A DNA stretch of 27,462 nucleotides, from the IMG/VR virus record IMGVR_UViG_3300006076_000021, positions 1 through 27,462 of that record; one strand, 5' to 3'. The translations under genes were made by a program, and so were the position numbers. The DNA comes from a virus. Position 1 is the stretch's first letter; the number at the start of each line of letters is the position of its first letter. Positions 1 through 7,478 of the stretch are shown here, piece after piece. Below the pieces are notes generated by a model. That model was not told the origin of the DNA, searched no databases, and saw nothing but the letters and a program-made list of their open reading frames with translations.

Positions 1-2
1 CT

Positions 3-122
3 ATCGTATTAAAAAAGATGAGTGATTATATAGATATCTTAGAAGATATATCTAAAAACTTAAAATCTGTTATAGACATAAACTATATAGATGTTAAGTA
101 TTATAACTTTATAAGTAAATAA
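3..122 (+). CDS. C-terminal end of an unidentified protein (partial)
   Basis: An open frame runs in from the left edge of the window and ends at TAA 120-122. It encodes about 39 residues, including DYIDILEDISKNLKSV and ending in KYYNFISK. The composition (Ile, Lys, Asp, Tyr) and codon choice match the neighbouring genes. It converges on the RNA polymerase beta-N gene, and the inverted repeat at 127-156 lies between the two ends. The start and the rest of the protein lie outside the window, so no function can be given. An internal ATG exists, but no ribosome binding site supports starting there. Confidence 0.55.
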   Translation: MVLKKMSDYIDILEDISKNLKSVIDINYIDVKYYNFISK

Positions 123-126
123 AAAA

Positions 127-156
127 ATCTATAGGGATATTACTATCCCTATAGAT
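127..156 (-). terminator. Intrinsic terminator of the beta-N gene block
   Basis: A perfect 12-bp inverted repeat (ATCTATAGGGAT at 127-138, ATCCCTATAGAT at 145-156) has a 6-base loop. On the minus strand it is followed by seven T residues (121-127), which is the classic intrinsic terminator form. The stop codon of the minus gene (TAG at 149-151) lies inside the right arm. On the plus strand the hairpin lacks a T tract, so it mainly serves the minus gene. Confidence 0.8.
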
Positions 157-1846
157 CAAAATCTTCTAAGTTTTCTTGTTCTAGGATTTTATCATCCATA
201 AATGACTGACTGAATAATTTGTTTAGTTTCTTGATAGCTTGTTTTGTTTTCTTATCGAATACAAACTTACCTCCTTCATCTATCTTAACGAATGGATTTA
301 TTTTAAATCTAGGACTAGGTGCTTTCTTGGTGATGTGTAAGATACTTCCTATATAAGGATCTTCTCCGTGTATCTTTCTAGTAGATTTAGGGAAGTTATT
401 ATCTTTACTTTTCTTAACTCCTTGTCCTTGATTTTGATCTATCAATGCAGAAGTTATTTTAAAATAATAATTATCTCCAGAATAGTCTACTGGATTCATA
501 GCTATATTAGTACCACCTTTAATTAATCCATATATCTTTCTAGTACTCCAATGTGTATCGAATATCTTATTTATATCTTTGATAGATACGTTACTCTTTT
601 TACTAAACTCTTTAATTAATCCATATATAGCTAGATTTAGTCCATGTATTAAATCATATGCTATATAATAGTTAATATCTATATATCTGTTAGATATATC
701 AGCAGATCTATCTATACCTTCTAATGTCATCTTTTCAAAGTTATCTATAACCCAGAATAATAAATCGTAATAGTTCTCTACTTGTATACCTATTTCTTTT
801 AATTTTTGTTTAGTTATATCGTCTATATAATTATCTAAATTATGCATAAATTCATGCATATCTGTCAATATCTTATCTAGGGTGTAGTTCTTATTATTAT
901 ATATCATTTTACCTAGAATTACTTTCCAGAATCTTTCCTCTGTTTTACCTCCTTCTTTAATAGCATTAACAATATTTCTAGAGAATATGTTAATATAGTC
1001 AAATGTTGTTATAAGACTAGCTACTATCTTTTTTATAGTAGGTGTTATTTTATCTCTCTTAACTAATATCTTTATACCATGTGGTATATAATCAGCATCA
1101 TTAAGTTTTCTAGGTTTTCTACCCATAGATTCTATTACTGTATATTCCTTTTTCTCTTCATCTGTAGGTTCTCTATCTATGATGATTTTAATATCATCTT
1201 TAGTTAATCCAGTATATTTTTCAAATACTCCATAGAACCCATACTTAACGAACATAAGTAATGTGATAGGAACATTTTTATTAGTAGATTTATTTACCCT
1301 ATATGGTTTAGTAACCGTTATACCTATAACTTCTTTATTACCATCTACTATAACACCTTTATCTAGTCTTCTGTATGTTATCTTATCCTTAATAAGTCTA
1401 GCGAATACATCATTACCACTACTAGATATAACATATTCTGTTAATACAGGTGCTATATAATACTGTGCTCCTGATAATGTCAGTAACCCTCCTCTTCTTA
1501 CATATGGTAACATAATAACTCTCTCTATTAATTCATCTCCATATTTAAATATATACTTAACTTTGTATAATGTATTATCTGTTATATCTATTTTATTCTT
1601 ATTAGGAGGTATGATTTTAAGTCCTTTATTATTGAACTGTGTCCAGAAGCTTTCTATAGGATCTAACATTTCATATCCAATATATTCTAATGGTATCCTA
1701 TCATTTATACTAACTTTAATTATTTGATGTAGATATTCAGCAAGGTAAGGGATGGTCTTAGTAGATAGACCATCCAATACATCATGATTTATTACCTTAC
1801 CTTGTTGTTCTCTCTTAAGGATAACGTTTTTAAGTGCTTTATTCAT
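149..1846 (-). CDS. Phage multisubunit RNA polymerase, beta subunit N-terminal half
   Basis: This 565-residue protein reads as the first half of a split RpoB-like subunit, as in phiKZ-type phages where beta and beta-prime are each encoded in pieces. Around residues 100-140, ERVIMLPYVRRGGLLTLSG followed by AQYYIAPVLTE matches the bacterial beta segment in which a Gly-rich turn precedes the GTE/RVIVSQ region. Around 330-370, LDNYIDDITKQKLKEIG resembles the beta 'NRRIRSVGE' region. Near the C-terminus, DPYIGSILHITKKAPSPRF aligns loosely with the HYGRICPIETPEGPNIG segment of fork loop 2. The start has a good AAAAGGAG site. The gene is last in its block, behind the unknown gene 1891-2865, and ends inside the terminator. 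The matching C-terminal half is at 17965-20208. Whether it belongs to the virion-packaged or the non-virion polymerase cannot be decided here. Confidence 0.75.
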   Translation of the reverse strand: MNKALKNVILKREQQGKVINHDVLDGLSTKTIPYLAEYLHQIIKVSINDRIPLEYIGYEMLDPIESFWTQFNNKGLKIIPPNKNKIDITDNTLYKVKYIFKYGDELIERVIMLPYVRRGGLLTLSGAQYYIAPVLTEYVISSSGNDVFARLIKDKITYRRLDKGVIVDGNKEVIGITVTKPYRVNKSTNKNVPITLLMFVKYGFYGVFEKYTGLTKDDIKIIIDREPTDEEKKEYTVIESMGRKPRKLNDADYIPHGIKILVKRDKITPTIKKIVASLITTFDYINIFSRNIVNAIKEGGKTEERFWKVILGKMIYNNKNYTLDKILTDMHEFMHNLDNYIDDITKQKLKEIGIQVENYYDLLFWVIDNFEKMTLEGIDRSADISNRYIDINYYIAYDLIHGLNLAIYGLIKEFSKKSNVSIKDINKIFDTHWSTRKIYGLIKGGTNIAMNPVDYSGDNYYFKITSALIDQNQGQGVKKSKDNNFPKSTRKIHGEDPYIGSILHITKKAPSPRFKINPFVKIDEGGKFVFDKKTKQAIKKLNKLFSQSFMDDKILEQENLEDFDL

Positions 1847-1890
1847 TATTTCTCCTTTTATAATTTTAGTTCAATAGATTAAGACGGATA

Positions 1891-2865
1891 TTATTTTATT
1901 ATAGTTTTTAACATCTTAATAGTATTGATCATATTTTCTACATCTCTTGTTTCTTCTTTTGCTATTATTTCTTCTATTTTAGTTAGTTGTTTCATACTTT
2001 CTATTTTATTATTAACAAGTTTATTTAGTATATCAGAATCTAAGTCATGTTTCTTTCTGAATTTTTCTAATACATTAATCATTTCTTTAGTTATAACTGG
2101 TGGGTTAAATAGTATAGCATCTTTATCGTTAAATGCTATAGTTTCTATTATGATACCGTTTTTCTTAATATTTGCTACTATGTTATTTGTATCAGATTTA
2201 TTTATATTAGTTTTTACTAATATTCCATTTAAGTTAAATTCTAATATACCACTAGTAGTAGTTGCTTCTATTTCAATATTTAAGATATCTTTAGAATTAC
2301 CTATATCTGTTATATAGATCTCATTCTTCAATGCATCAGTGTTACTATAAATAGTAACATCTGTACATTTTATAATATTTTCTCTATACAGCATTTCTAC
2401 AGGTATAAAACTTATAACTCTAATAGATAACTCTGCTCCTATCAACGGTCCATTAATACGTTCCATAGCTTTTTCTATAACACTTATTAACTCTTTTTTA
2501 ACTTCATCTGTAAGCTTGCTATATCTCTCTATATAGTTTATAATAGCACTAGCTTTAAGTATATTATGTTCATAAATACTGAATGTTCTAATAATATATA
2601 CACCTACTTCAAAGTTACTATCTAAAACATCAGTGTTATGTTCTACTGGCATAGGTATATTACCATATTTGAACCATATAGATTTATCGCTGTTAGCAGT
2701 AGCTTCCATAACATTATGATAAGCATGTATTTTAACATGTGGTTTACTTTCTTTATAGTTAGTAAAGTTCATACCACCATATCCCATATAACTATTGGAA
2801 CTTAGTGGATCATTAACGTCATCCTTAATAACTATTGTCTTTTTAATACTAATTGAATTACTCAC
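1891..2865 (-). CDS. Unknown protein co-transcribed with RNA polymerase beta-N
   Basis: This 324-residue protein is not recognised. The N-terminal ~60 residues are polar with a Gly/Tyr/Met-rich patch (YMGYGGMNF). The middle looks mixed alpha/beta, and residues ~255-324 look like a charged helical tail (KFRKKHDLDSDILNKLVNN and following). The start codon is GTG: AAAGGAG lies 6 bases upstream of GTG at 2865-2863, and no ATG is equally well placed. It is the first gene of a two-gene block, with a promoter-like motif at 2901-2914 and the beta-N gene 44 bases downstream. That pairing makes a role near the polymerase, such as an accessory subunit like the non-homologous fifth subunit of the phiKZ non-virion enzyme, or a structural role conceivable. 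No sequence motif supports either. Confidence 0.75.
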   Translation of the reverse strand: MSNSISIKKTIVIKDDVNDPLSSNSYMGYGGMNFTNYKESKPHVKIHAYHNVMEATANSDKSIWFKYGNIPMPVEHNTDVLDSNFEVGVYIIRTFSIYEHNILKASAIINYIERYSKLTDEVKKELISVIEKAMERINGPLIGAELSIRVISFIPVEMLYRENIIKCTDVTIYSNTDALKNEIYITDIGNSKDILNIEIEATTTSGILEFNLNGILVKTNINKSDTNNIVANIKKNGIIIETIAFNDKDAILFNPPVITKEMINVLEKFRKKHDLDSDILNKLVNNKIESMKQLTKIEEIIAKEETRDVENMINTIKMLKTIIK

Positions 2866-2900
2866 AACTTGCTCCTTTCTATCTTTTTATTATTACTGGT

Positions 2901-2914
2901 TAAATAATATATAT
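2901..2914 (-). promoter_or_regulatory. Promoter-like motif for the unknown/beta-N block
   Basis: On the minus strand this reads ATATATTATTTA, a close copy of the recurring motif TATATATTATTAA found upstream of several other blocks. It lies about 36 bases upstream of the GTG start at 2865 and follows no other gene on this strand. Confidence 0.5.
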
Positions 2915-2950
2915 CTATATCTTTATGAAATTATAAAAATAAAAAGATAT

Positions 2951-2978
2951 AGAAGAGTAGTATTCATACTACTCTTCT
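2951..2978 (-). terminator. Terminator hairpin overlapping a stop codon
   Basis: A 13-bp perfect inverted repeat (AGAAGAGTAGTAT / ATACTACTCTTCT) has a minimal loop. The TAG stop at 2969-2971 of the upstream minus gene lies in the right arm. On the minus strand it is followed, after four bases, by a T-rich run (CTTTTTATTTTT). It closes the block 4692-2969. Confidence 0.7.
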
Positions 2979-3331
2979 TCGTTATCTTCAGATATATAAA
3001 TATTTAACTCATCTTTTGCTACTGTCTTAGGATCGTTATATAATATAACAGGATCATCCATTTCTTCTGGATCTATTATCTTAGCAGCAAAGAATATTTC
3101 CGGTCCTGCTTCCATGCTACATACAATAGCTCCTTCGTCTTCTTCTATGCCATTAAAATATTGTCCGTCATCTTCTCCACAATATGTTTTCTCACACAAC
3201 TCTTTCATTTCTTTATAACTTGTTTTAACTATCTCATTAGCTTCTTTTAAATCCTGAGCTTTATATAACTCTGCTTCTATGCTAGGACAATTTTCTATTA
3301 GATTATATTTTAATATCATCACTTGTTTCAT
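2969..3331 (-). CDS. Small acidic protein of unknown function
   Basis: This 120-residue protein is acidic. It begins MKQVMILKYNLIENCPSIEA, has a helical segment around residues 25-48 with a Cys-containing stretch (ELCEKTYCGEDD), and ends in SEDNEEE. No known domain is recognised. The start has AAAGGGG six bases upstream. It is the last gene of a block of four small genes and ends inside the terminator at 2951-2978. Small acidic phage proteins often bind and modify host enzymes, but nothing in this sequence shows that here. Confidence 0.7.
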   Translation of the reverse strand: MKQVMILKYNLIENCPSIEAELYKAQDLKEANEIVKTSYKEMKELCEKTYCGEDDGQYFNGIEEDEGAIVCSMEAGPEIFFAAKIIDPEEMDDPVILYNDPKTVAKDELNIYISEDNEEE

Positions 3332-3379
3332 TGTTAACCCCTTTAATTATTTTATCGTAATACATAATTATAAATTCTT

Positions 3380-3703
3380 TTAAAGTTCTTTCCAATGTAT
3401 TTCAACAATATAATATACTTCTTCCATATCATGCGCTGAATAAGCATCAACTTTATCTACATATTTTAATAATTCTTTCATTTTTAATTCTTCAGTTATA
3501 CATTTTTCTATCTCTTCGCATGTTCCTCTTATACTTATAGTGTAACCAAAAGGACTAGGTTCTGCAGTTATTTCAAATTCTCTTTCTTTAAGAAGCTCAA
3601 CAACCTTCTCATATTCAGAAACTTTTCTTGTAATCGGAGAAGGAATTTTATTTACAAATTCTACTTTTAACTTATATTTTATTATTTCTGGTTGTGGTTT
3701 CAT
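3380..3703 (-). CDS. Small protein of unknown function, alpha/beta
   Basis: This 107-residue protein appears to be built from alternating short beta strands and helices, for example KLKVEFVNK, VSEYEKVVELLKE, YTISIRGTCEEIEKCI and YYIVEIHWKEL. That pattern suggests a small ferredoxin-like or similar sandwich fold, but it is not diagnostic. Its start overlaps the end of the upstream gene 3672-4061 by 32 bases, and its AAAGGAG site lies inside that gene, so the two are probably translationally coupled. No family is recognised. Confidence 0.7.
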   Translation of the reverse strand: MKPQPEIIKYKLKVEFVNKIPSPITRKVSEYEKVVELLKEREFEITAEPSPFGYTISIRGTCEEIEKCITEELKMKELLKYVDKVDAYSAHDMEEVYYIVEIHWKEL

Positions 3704-4061
3704 TGTTAACTCCTTTGTTTTTATCTAGTTCTATTATAATCCAGTTGCATTCGTTATGATCAAAATACATCAAAATATCACGTTCGTACTCTACAGATAT
3801 CTCAAATACACCACTTCTAATTAGACTTCCTTTAGTTATATCCTTGATCCATTCAACTATTTCATCAATATTATCATAGTTACTTAAATCACCCCAGATA
3901 GTTAAATTAGCTAAATTAAATCCGTTGTTGACTATTTGATAATGATATTCTAAAGGACCATTTGATCCTCTAGGTATCTTATCTTCATCTATCACTGGTA
4001 ATGAATTATATTCATGACCATTTATCCTAATAGAACCATTCACATGTGTCCATATCCCCAT
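3672..4061 (-). CDS. Small phage protein with N-terminal GxWTHVxGxIRI motif
   Basis: This 129-residue protein begins MGIWTHVNGSIRINGHEY. From memory, an N-terminal 'WTHV-G-IR' pattern occurs in short uncharacterised proteins of various tailed phages; this is a resemblance, not an identification. The remainder looks like two alpha/beta units, with IWGDLSNYDNIDEIVEWI followed by VFEISVEYERDILMY. The last ~15 residues are polar (NNETTTRNNKI), and their DNA also carries the ribosome binding site of the next gene. It starts one base after the stop of the gene 4063-4692. Confidence 0.7.
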   Translation of the reverse strand: MGIWTHVNGSIRINGHEYNSLPVIDEDKIPRGSNGPLEYHYQIVNNGFNLANLTIWGDLSNYDNIDEIVEWIKDITKGSLIRSGVFEISVEYERDILMYFDHNECNWIIIELDKNKGVNNETTTRNNKI

Positions 4062-4062
4062 C

Positions 4063-4692
4063 TCATACCTTTTTAACTAGTTTATCGTAATCAGGTAAAC
4101 CATTTGTATCAATAACATCTCTGCTATTAAGAAAATCATCTTTAGCTAATTTAAAATATGTTCTAGGTTCATAGAGAGTGATTTTAAATATTTCTGAATT
4201 AGCCTTAATCCATTTATATCCTTTATTTGTTTTTACTTTTACATCTATAGAGATATCATCATCACCATACGTAATCATATGTTCTTTTAATTTTCTTACT
4301 ATTGATCTTAGTTTATTCCATTCGTATAGTTTGGCTTTAAACACCTTTAAGATGCCTCTATCACCTACTTTAATTTTAAGTGTGTCTGAACTAGGATAAC
4401 CATACCATCTGGTATATACTCTACTATCTCCTCCTATCCATTCTTTTACTTTAAATACAATTTGTAAATCTCCGTTATATTCTTTTTCTAAACTTTCTAA
4501 ATAGTCAATAAGATTACTTAACTTCTTACATTTTAGAAATTTACTAGTAATGTCGTTTCTTATAGGACTAAGTTTTCTATTCGGAAATGCATCTAACTTA
4601 TTGGCTAAATTTCTTTTTAAATCATTGATGTCTTTACTATTTTCTAAAGATTCAATAATTTCTTTATAAATATCTTCTAATAGTACTGTCAT
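4063..4692 (-). CDS. Unknown protein, first gene of a small-gene block
   Basis: This 209-residue protein has a helical N-terminal third (LLEDIYKEIIESLENSKDI, then a Lys/Arg-rich stretch). The rest is mixed and contains a Gly/Tyr/Trp patch (GGDSRVYTRWYGYPSSD) and several likely beta strands. It is not recognised. AAAAGGAG lies seven bases before ATG 4692, and a promoter-like motif lies 30 bases further upstream at 4722-4734. It ends in TGA one base before the next start, so the block 4692-2969 is read as one operon. Confidence 0.7.
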   Translation of the reverse strand: MTVLLEDIYKEIIESLENSKDINDLKRNLANKLDAFPNRKLSPIRNDITSKFLKCKKLSNLIDYLESLEKEYNGDLQIVFKVKEWIGGDSRVYTRWYGYPSSDTLKIKVGDRGILKVFKAKLYEWNKLRSIVRKLKEHMITYGDDDISIDVKVKTNKGYKWIKANSEIFKITLYEPRTYFKLAKDDFLNSRDVIDTNGLPDYDKLVKKV

Positions 4693-4721
4693 TGTTTACT
4701 CCTTTTAGTATTTTAATCGTA

Positions 4722-4734
4722 TAAATAATATATC
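4722..4734 (-). promoter_or_regulatory. Promoter-like motif for block 4692-2969
   Basis: The minus strand reads GATATATTATTTA, matching the recurring TATATATTATTAA motif at most positions. It lies 30 bases upstream of the first start codon of the block. Confidence 0.5.
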
Positions 4735-4769
4735 TGTATTTTAAATTAAAAATAAAAAAAAAGAGAGGA

Positions 4770-4970
4770 TTAGAGTTTTAGAAACTCTTGAGGAGAGTAT
4801 GTCTCTCCTTCCTTTTCACCCTCTTCAACCACCTCTATATATCCGGTGGTTATGTTGTTGGTGAGGATGTATTCTTTCATTTTCTCTTTAGAGACGAAAG
4901 ATACATCCTTATCACACCCATAATTACCTGTCCAGTCGATTCCACACTGAAAATATGTATATATTTTCAT
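4770..4970 (-). CDS. Small protein of unknown function
   Basis: This is a 66-residue protein starting MKIYTYFQCGIDWTGNYGC. A start two codons upstream is possible (GTG at 4976), but AAAGGAG sits five bases before the ATG at 4970 and only overlaps the GTG, so the ATG is preferred. Two Cys and several aromatic residues crowd the N-terminus. The C-terminus is acidic (EVVEEGEKEGE). It follows gene 4986-6011 by 15 bases and is probably in the same operon. No function is recognised. Confidence 0.6.
   Translation of the reverse strand: MKIYTYFQCGIDWTGNYGCDKDVSFVSKEKMKEYILTNNITTGYIEVVEEGEKEGETYSPQEFLKL
4772..4788 (-). terminator. Possible terminator after the small gene at 4770
   Basis: A 7-bp stem (AGAGTTT / AAACTCT) with a 3-base loop starts at the stop codon of the minus gene. 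About ten bases further on the minus strand there is a run of nine T residues (4752-4760 region). The gap between stem and T run is longer than ideal, so the call is tentative. Confidence 0.4.
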
Positions 4971-4985
4971 TTTCACTCCTTTATA

Positions 4986-6011
4986 TTATTTTATACAAGC
5001 TTCTTTAAGATCGATTAGCGTATATTCTTTTAAAGAAGCTTTTGCTCTTAATAATTCTTTTTCTTTATAATCATCCAGTGCTTTCTTTGCATCTTTATAC
5101 TCGTTAGGATATAGAATCTTAAAGATATCGTCTATAGATACATTAACATCGATATACCCACTTTTTCTATATCCATCTGTTCCTCCGTCGCTCTCATACG
5201 ACATGACCCATCTATCAATTTTTGCATCTGAATCCCATTTTTTTCTTGCTCCTGCTTTAATAAACAGTTTTTCTTTATTTTTATCGAATTCTTCGATAAT
5301 ATCATCAGGAGCAAATTCTAACACTCTTTTATGTTTGAGAGTATTTTTTACTCTCATATACTCTCTCACATCTTCTTTTGCACCTAACAGAACCTTAACA
5401 ACTTGTCCTACGTCTCTGAATCCCCATATATCATAAGGAAGTTCAAAATCAACGACATAAAGTCCGGTCTTTTTATGAACCTTATATCTGTTGAGCCCAT
5501 CGCACACAGTCTCAAATTGAGCCTGTATATATTTTTTTATTTTATCATAATTATAACAAAGAGTACATTCAGGTTCGCACTCTTTTTCTATAATCTCGCC
5601 TGTTTTAACATAGCCGTTTATAGTATTCCCTGTGGCTAGATCAACACCGATCACATAATCGTAATTGTATGTTTTGTATTTAATAACTTTTTTATAGACA
5701 GAAACAGGCTCATATTCTGTCTCTACCTCTTCTTCACCTTCAAACAACCACCAGTCGATGATTTCTTCAACTGGTTTTTCTTCATAAACAACACCATCTT
5801 TTACATCGACGACATAATTGTCATCGAGTTCTATGATATTATATCTATTGTTTATTTTTACTAGATCAAAATAGTGGTCTGGTATCTCTTTACCAGACTT
5901 CCATTCCATAACTTTATCGTAATATTTGTTATTTCTATCATAAAGACAGATTTTACCATCACTGTCTTTAAAAATAATTCCTTTTCCTTTTCTATTTTCT
6001 AATGTAATCAT
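4986..6011 (-). CDS. Unknown protein, less AT-rich than its neighbours
   Basis: This 341-residue protein is not recognised. The N-terminal ~75 residues look like a beta-rich unit (KGIIFKDSDGKICLYDRNN). Residues ~85-110 are acidic. A stretch near 115-135 (YVIGVDLATGNTINGYV) faintly recalls the phosphate-1 loop of ASKHA/RNase H-like folds, but the later motifs are not evident. A Cys cluster follows (CEPECTLC, spacing C-x3-C-x2-C) and could bind a metal. The C-terminal half is charged, with likely helices. AAAAGGAG precedes ATG 6011 by five bases. GC-ending codons are more frequent than in the surrounding genes, which may indicate a more recent acquisition. It heads a two-gene block with 4770-4970. 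Confidence 0.7.
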   Translation of the reverse strand: MITLENRKGKGIIFKDSDGKICLYDRNNKYYDKVMEWKSGKEIPDHYFDLVKINNRYNIIELDDNYVVDVKDGVVYEEKPVEEIIDWWLFEGEEEVETEYEPVSVYKKVIKYKTYNYDYVIGVDLATGNTINGYVKTGEIIEKECEPECTLCYNYDKIKKYIQAQFETVCDGLNRYKVHKKTGLYVVDFELPYDIWGFRDVGQVVKVLLGAKEDVREYMRVKNTLKHKRVLEFAPDDIIEEFDKNKEKLFIKAGARKKWDSDAKIDRWVMSYESDGGTDGYRKSGYIDVNVSIDDIFKILYPNEYKDAKKALDDYKEKELLRAKASLKEYTLIDLKEACIK

Positions 6012-6045
6012 AATCTCTCCTTTTAAAATATAATCATAATCTATA

Positions 6046-6058
6046 TTAATGATATATA
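6046..6058 (-). promoter_or_regulatory. Promoter-like motif for gene 6011
   Basis: The minus strand reads TATATATCATTAA, one base different from the recurring TATATATTATTAA. It lies 35 bases upstream of the start codon at 6011. Confidence 0.5.
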
Positions 6059-6082
6059 AATAAAGAAAAATGAATAACTACT

Positions 6083-6110
6083 GTAGATATAGACATACGT
6101 CTATATCTAC
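6083..6110 (-). terminator. Hairpin after gene 6116-6604
   Basis: A perfect 12-bp inverted repeat (GTAGATATAGAC / GTCTATATCTAC) with a 4-base loop begins five bases after the stop codon of the minus gene. The downstream minus sequence is only moderately T-rich (ATTCATTTTTC), so termination efficiency is uncertain, but the position fits the pattern of the other blocks. Confidence 0.55.
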
Positions 6111-6115
6111 CATCA

Positions 6116-6604
6116 TTAATATTTATCTTCTATTATCTCTGTCTCCCATCTACCTACAAGCATCTCGTAAAACAACTCATCTAAGATTATGTTATTATCC
6201 TTACACCATCTAACTATATCATGTGGATTCCATACATTATCGACATATCTAATACTATCATCTTCTAAATTAGGATCTATAGACGTTACTTCACCATTCG
6301 GGTGTAATAAATACAACGTATGCCATTTAGACCATAACTCTGCTGTTAATATAGGTACCTTATCATCAGGATTGCCTATATATATTAACGGGATCCTTCT
6401 ATCAGATAACCATATTTTACCCGTACCTTCTATATCTATATGTTTTATATCTACATCAGATTTTATATTTATATTAGATATTGTTTCTCTATCAGATATA
6501 TGTGATACCGGACCTGTTTCCAACATTAAGTATCTATCAATATCTGTATAATTAGCTATTCCATCTATACTTGGTAGTGTATCATTGTTTATGTCATTAT
6601 TCAT
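6116..6604 (-). CDS. Unknown protein, acidic
   Basis: This protein has 162 residues when started at ATG 6604, which has an excellent AAGGAGG site six bases upstream. The frame is open for another 20 codons, but no site supports an earlier start. The protein is acidic with many Asp, Ile and Asn, and contains Trp-rich spots (IWLSDRRIPLIYIG, ELWSKWHTLYLLHPNG, VWNPHDIVRWCKD). It looks like a compact, mostly beta N-terminal part with a helical C-terminus. It is a single-gene unit between terminators. No family is recognised. Confidence 0.7.
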   Translation of the reverse strand: MNNDINNDTLPSIDGIANYTDIDRYLMLETGPVSHISDRETISNINIKSDVDIKHIDIEGTGKIWLSDRRIPLIYIGNPDDKVPILTAELWSKWHTLYLLHPNGEVTSIDPNLEDDSIRYVDNVWNPHDIVRWCKDNNIILDELFYEMLVGRWETEIIEDKY

Positions 6605-6660
6605 GATTACCTCCTTATTAATGATATTCATTTTAGTAATGTAAAAATAAAATATATACA

Positions 6661-6689
6661 ACATAAGAGGATATTACATCCTCTTATGT
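6661..6689 (-). terminator. Terminator overlapping stop of gene 6684
   Basis: A perfect 12-bp inverted repeat (ACATAAGAGGAT / ATCCTCTTATGT) with a 5-base loop has the TAA stop of the minus gene (6684-6686) in its right arm. The minus strand continues TGTATATATTTTATTTTT, which is reasonably T-rich. Confidence 0.65.
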
Positions 6690-7367
6690 ATTAGTATAAA
6701 ATGTTCTTAAATTATCCGCAATATCTTTATCGATATCTTTAAGACCTTGATTAAAGTCGATTATTTTCAATACTTCTCTTCTTCTTTTAGGATTAGATAG
6801 TTCTATTAACAGAGTAAATAACGCTAACCATTCTCTTCTACTTTTATCAGTACCAGACCATCTATAATCATATGCTAATATATGCTTTTCGTTAAATACA
6901 TCACTAGCTAATACAAATGCTCTATTGATAAGTTTTAAATAGTTATTTACTTTAGATCTATCTTTATCCTTTAACAATATCCTAATAGTTGTATATAAAT
7001 CATAATTCTTTCTTAAATATTCTTGTTCTGTTTTTTTACTATTACCTCTAATAAAATTAACATATGTATTTAAAGGTAGTATGACTTTACTATATTCAGG
7101 ATCATCTTTAAATTCTTCGTAAAGACATTCAAATGTCTTGCATCCACCTAATCTTTGATTAAATGTTTTAGGTTTAGCAACCTTTTGTTGTCTTACTTCT
7201 TCTTGTACTGGTTCATTAACTTCTGGTTGAACTACTTCTTTATTTTCTTCTTGAACTGGTTGATCATTTACTTTAGTTTCAACAACTTCTTTATCAGTTA
7301 CAGTCTTATTTACTTCTACAGACTTCTTATTATTTCTTTTAGAAGTATTATTTCTTGCTCTAGCCAT
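6684..7367 (-). CDS. Unknown protein with charged disordered N-terminus, next to the capsid gene
   Basis: In this 227-residue protein the first ~70 residues are low-complexity. A basic start (MARARNNTSKRNNKK) is followed by repeated Glu/Val/Gln/Pro stretches (VVQPEVNEPVQEEV). From about residue 70 a folded, helix-rich, basic domain follows (FNQRLGGCKTFECLYEEF, then several Arg/Lys-rich helices). AAGGAG precedes the ATG. It lies just downstream of the capsid gene on the same strand but behind that gene's terminator. A charged disordered head plus a helical domain next to the capsid gene could fit a scaffold, decoration or DNA-binding protein, but no homology is recognised. Confidence 0.7.
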   Translation of the reverse strand: MARARNNTSKRNNKKSVEVNKTVTDKEVVETKVNDQPVQEENKEVVQPEVNEPVQEEVRQQKVAKPKTFNQRLGGCKTFECLYEEFKDDPEYSKVILPLNTYVNFIRGNSKKTEQEYLRKNYDLYTTIRILLKDKDRSKVNNYLKLINRAFVLASDVFNEKHILAYDYRWSGTDKSRREWLALFTLLIELSNPKRRREVLKIIDFNQGLKDIDKDIADNLRTFYTNT

Positions 7368-7431
7368 AGTTTCTCCTTATATACTAGTTTAAATCAATCA
7401 AATAGGTATCTATTAACGTCGTAATAAAAAA

Positions 7432-7477
7432 AGTATATAACATAGAAGACATTAAGTCTCCTATGTTGTTATATACT
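7432..7477 (-). terminator. Strong terminator after the capsid gene
   Basis: A long, slightly interrupted hairpin has an outer stem of 10 bp (AGTATATAAC / GTTATATACT) and an inner stem of ATAG and AGAC pairing with GTCTCCTAT. On the minus strand it is followed by a run of seven or more T residues (7425-7431). It begins one base after the capsid stop codon at 7479. This is the best-formed terminator in the window, as expected for a highly expressed gene. Confidence 0.8.
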
Positions 7478-7478
7478 A

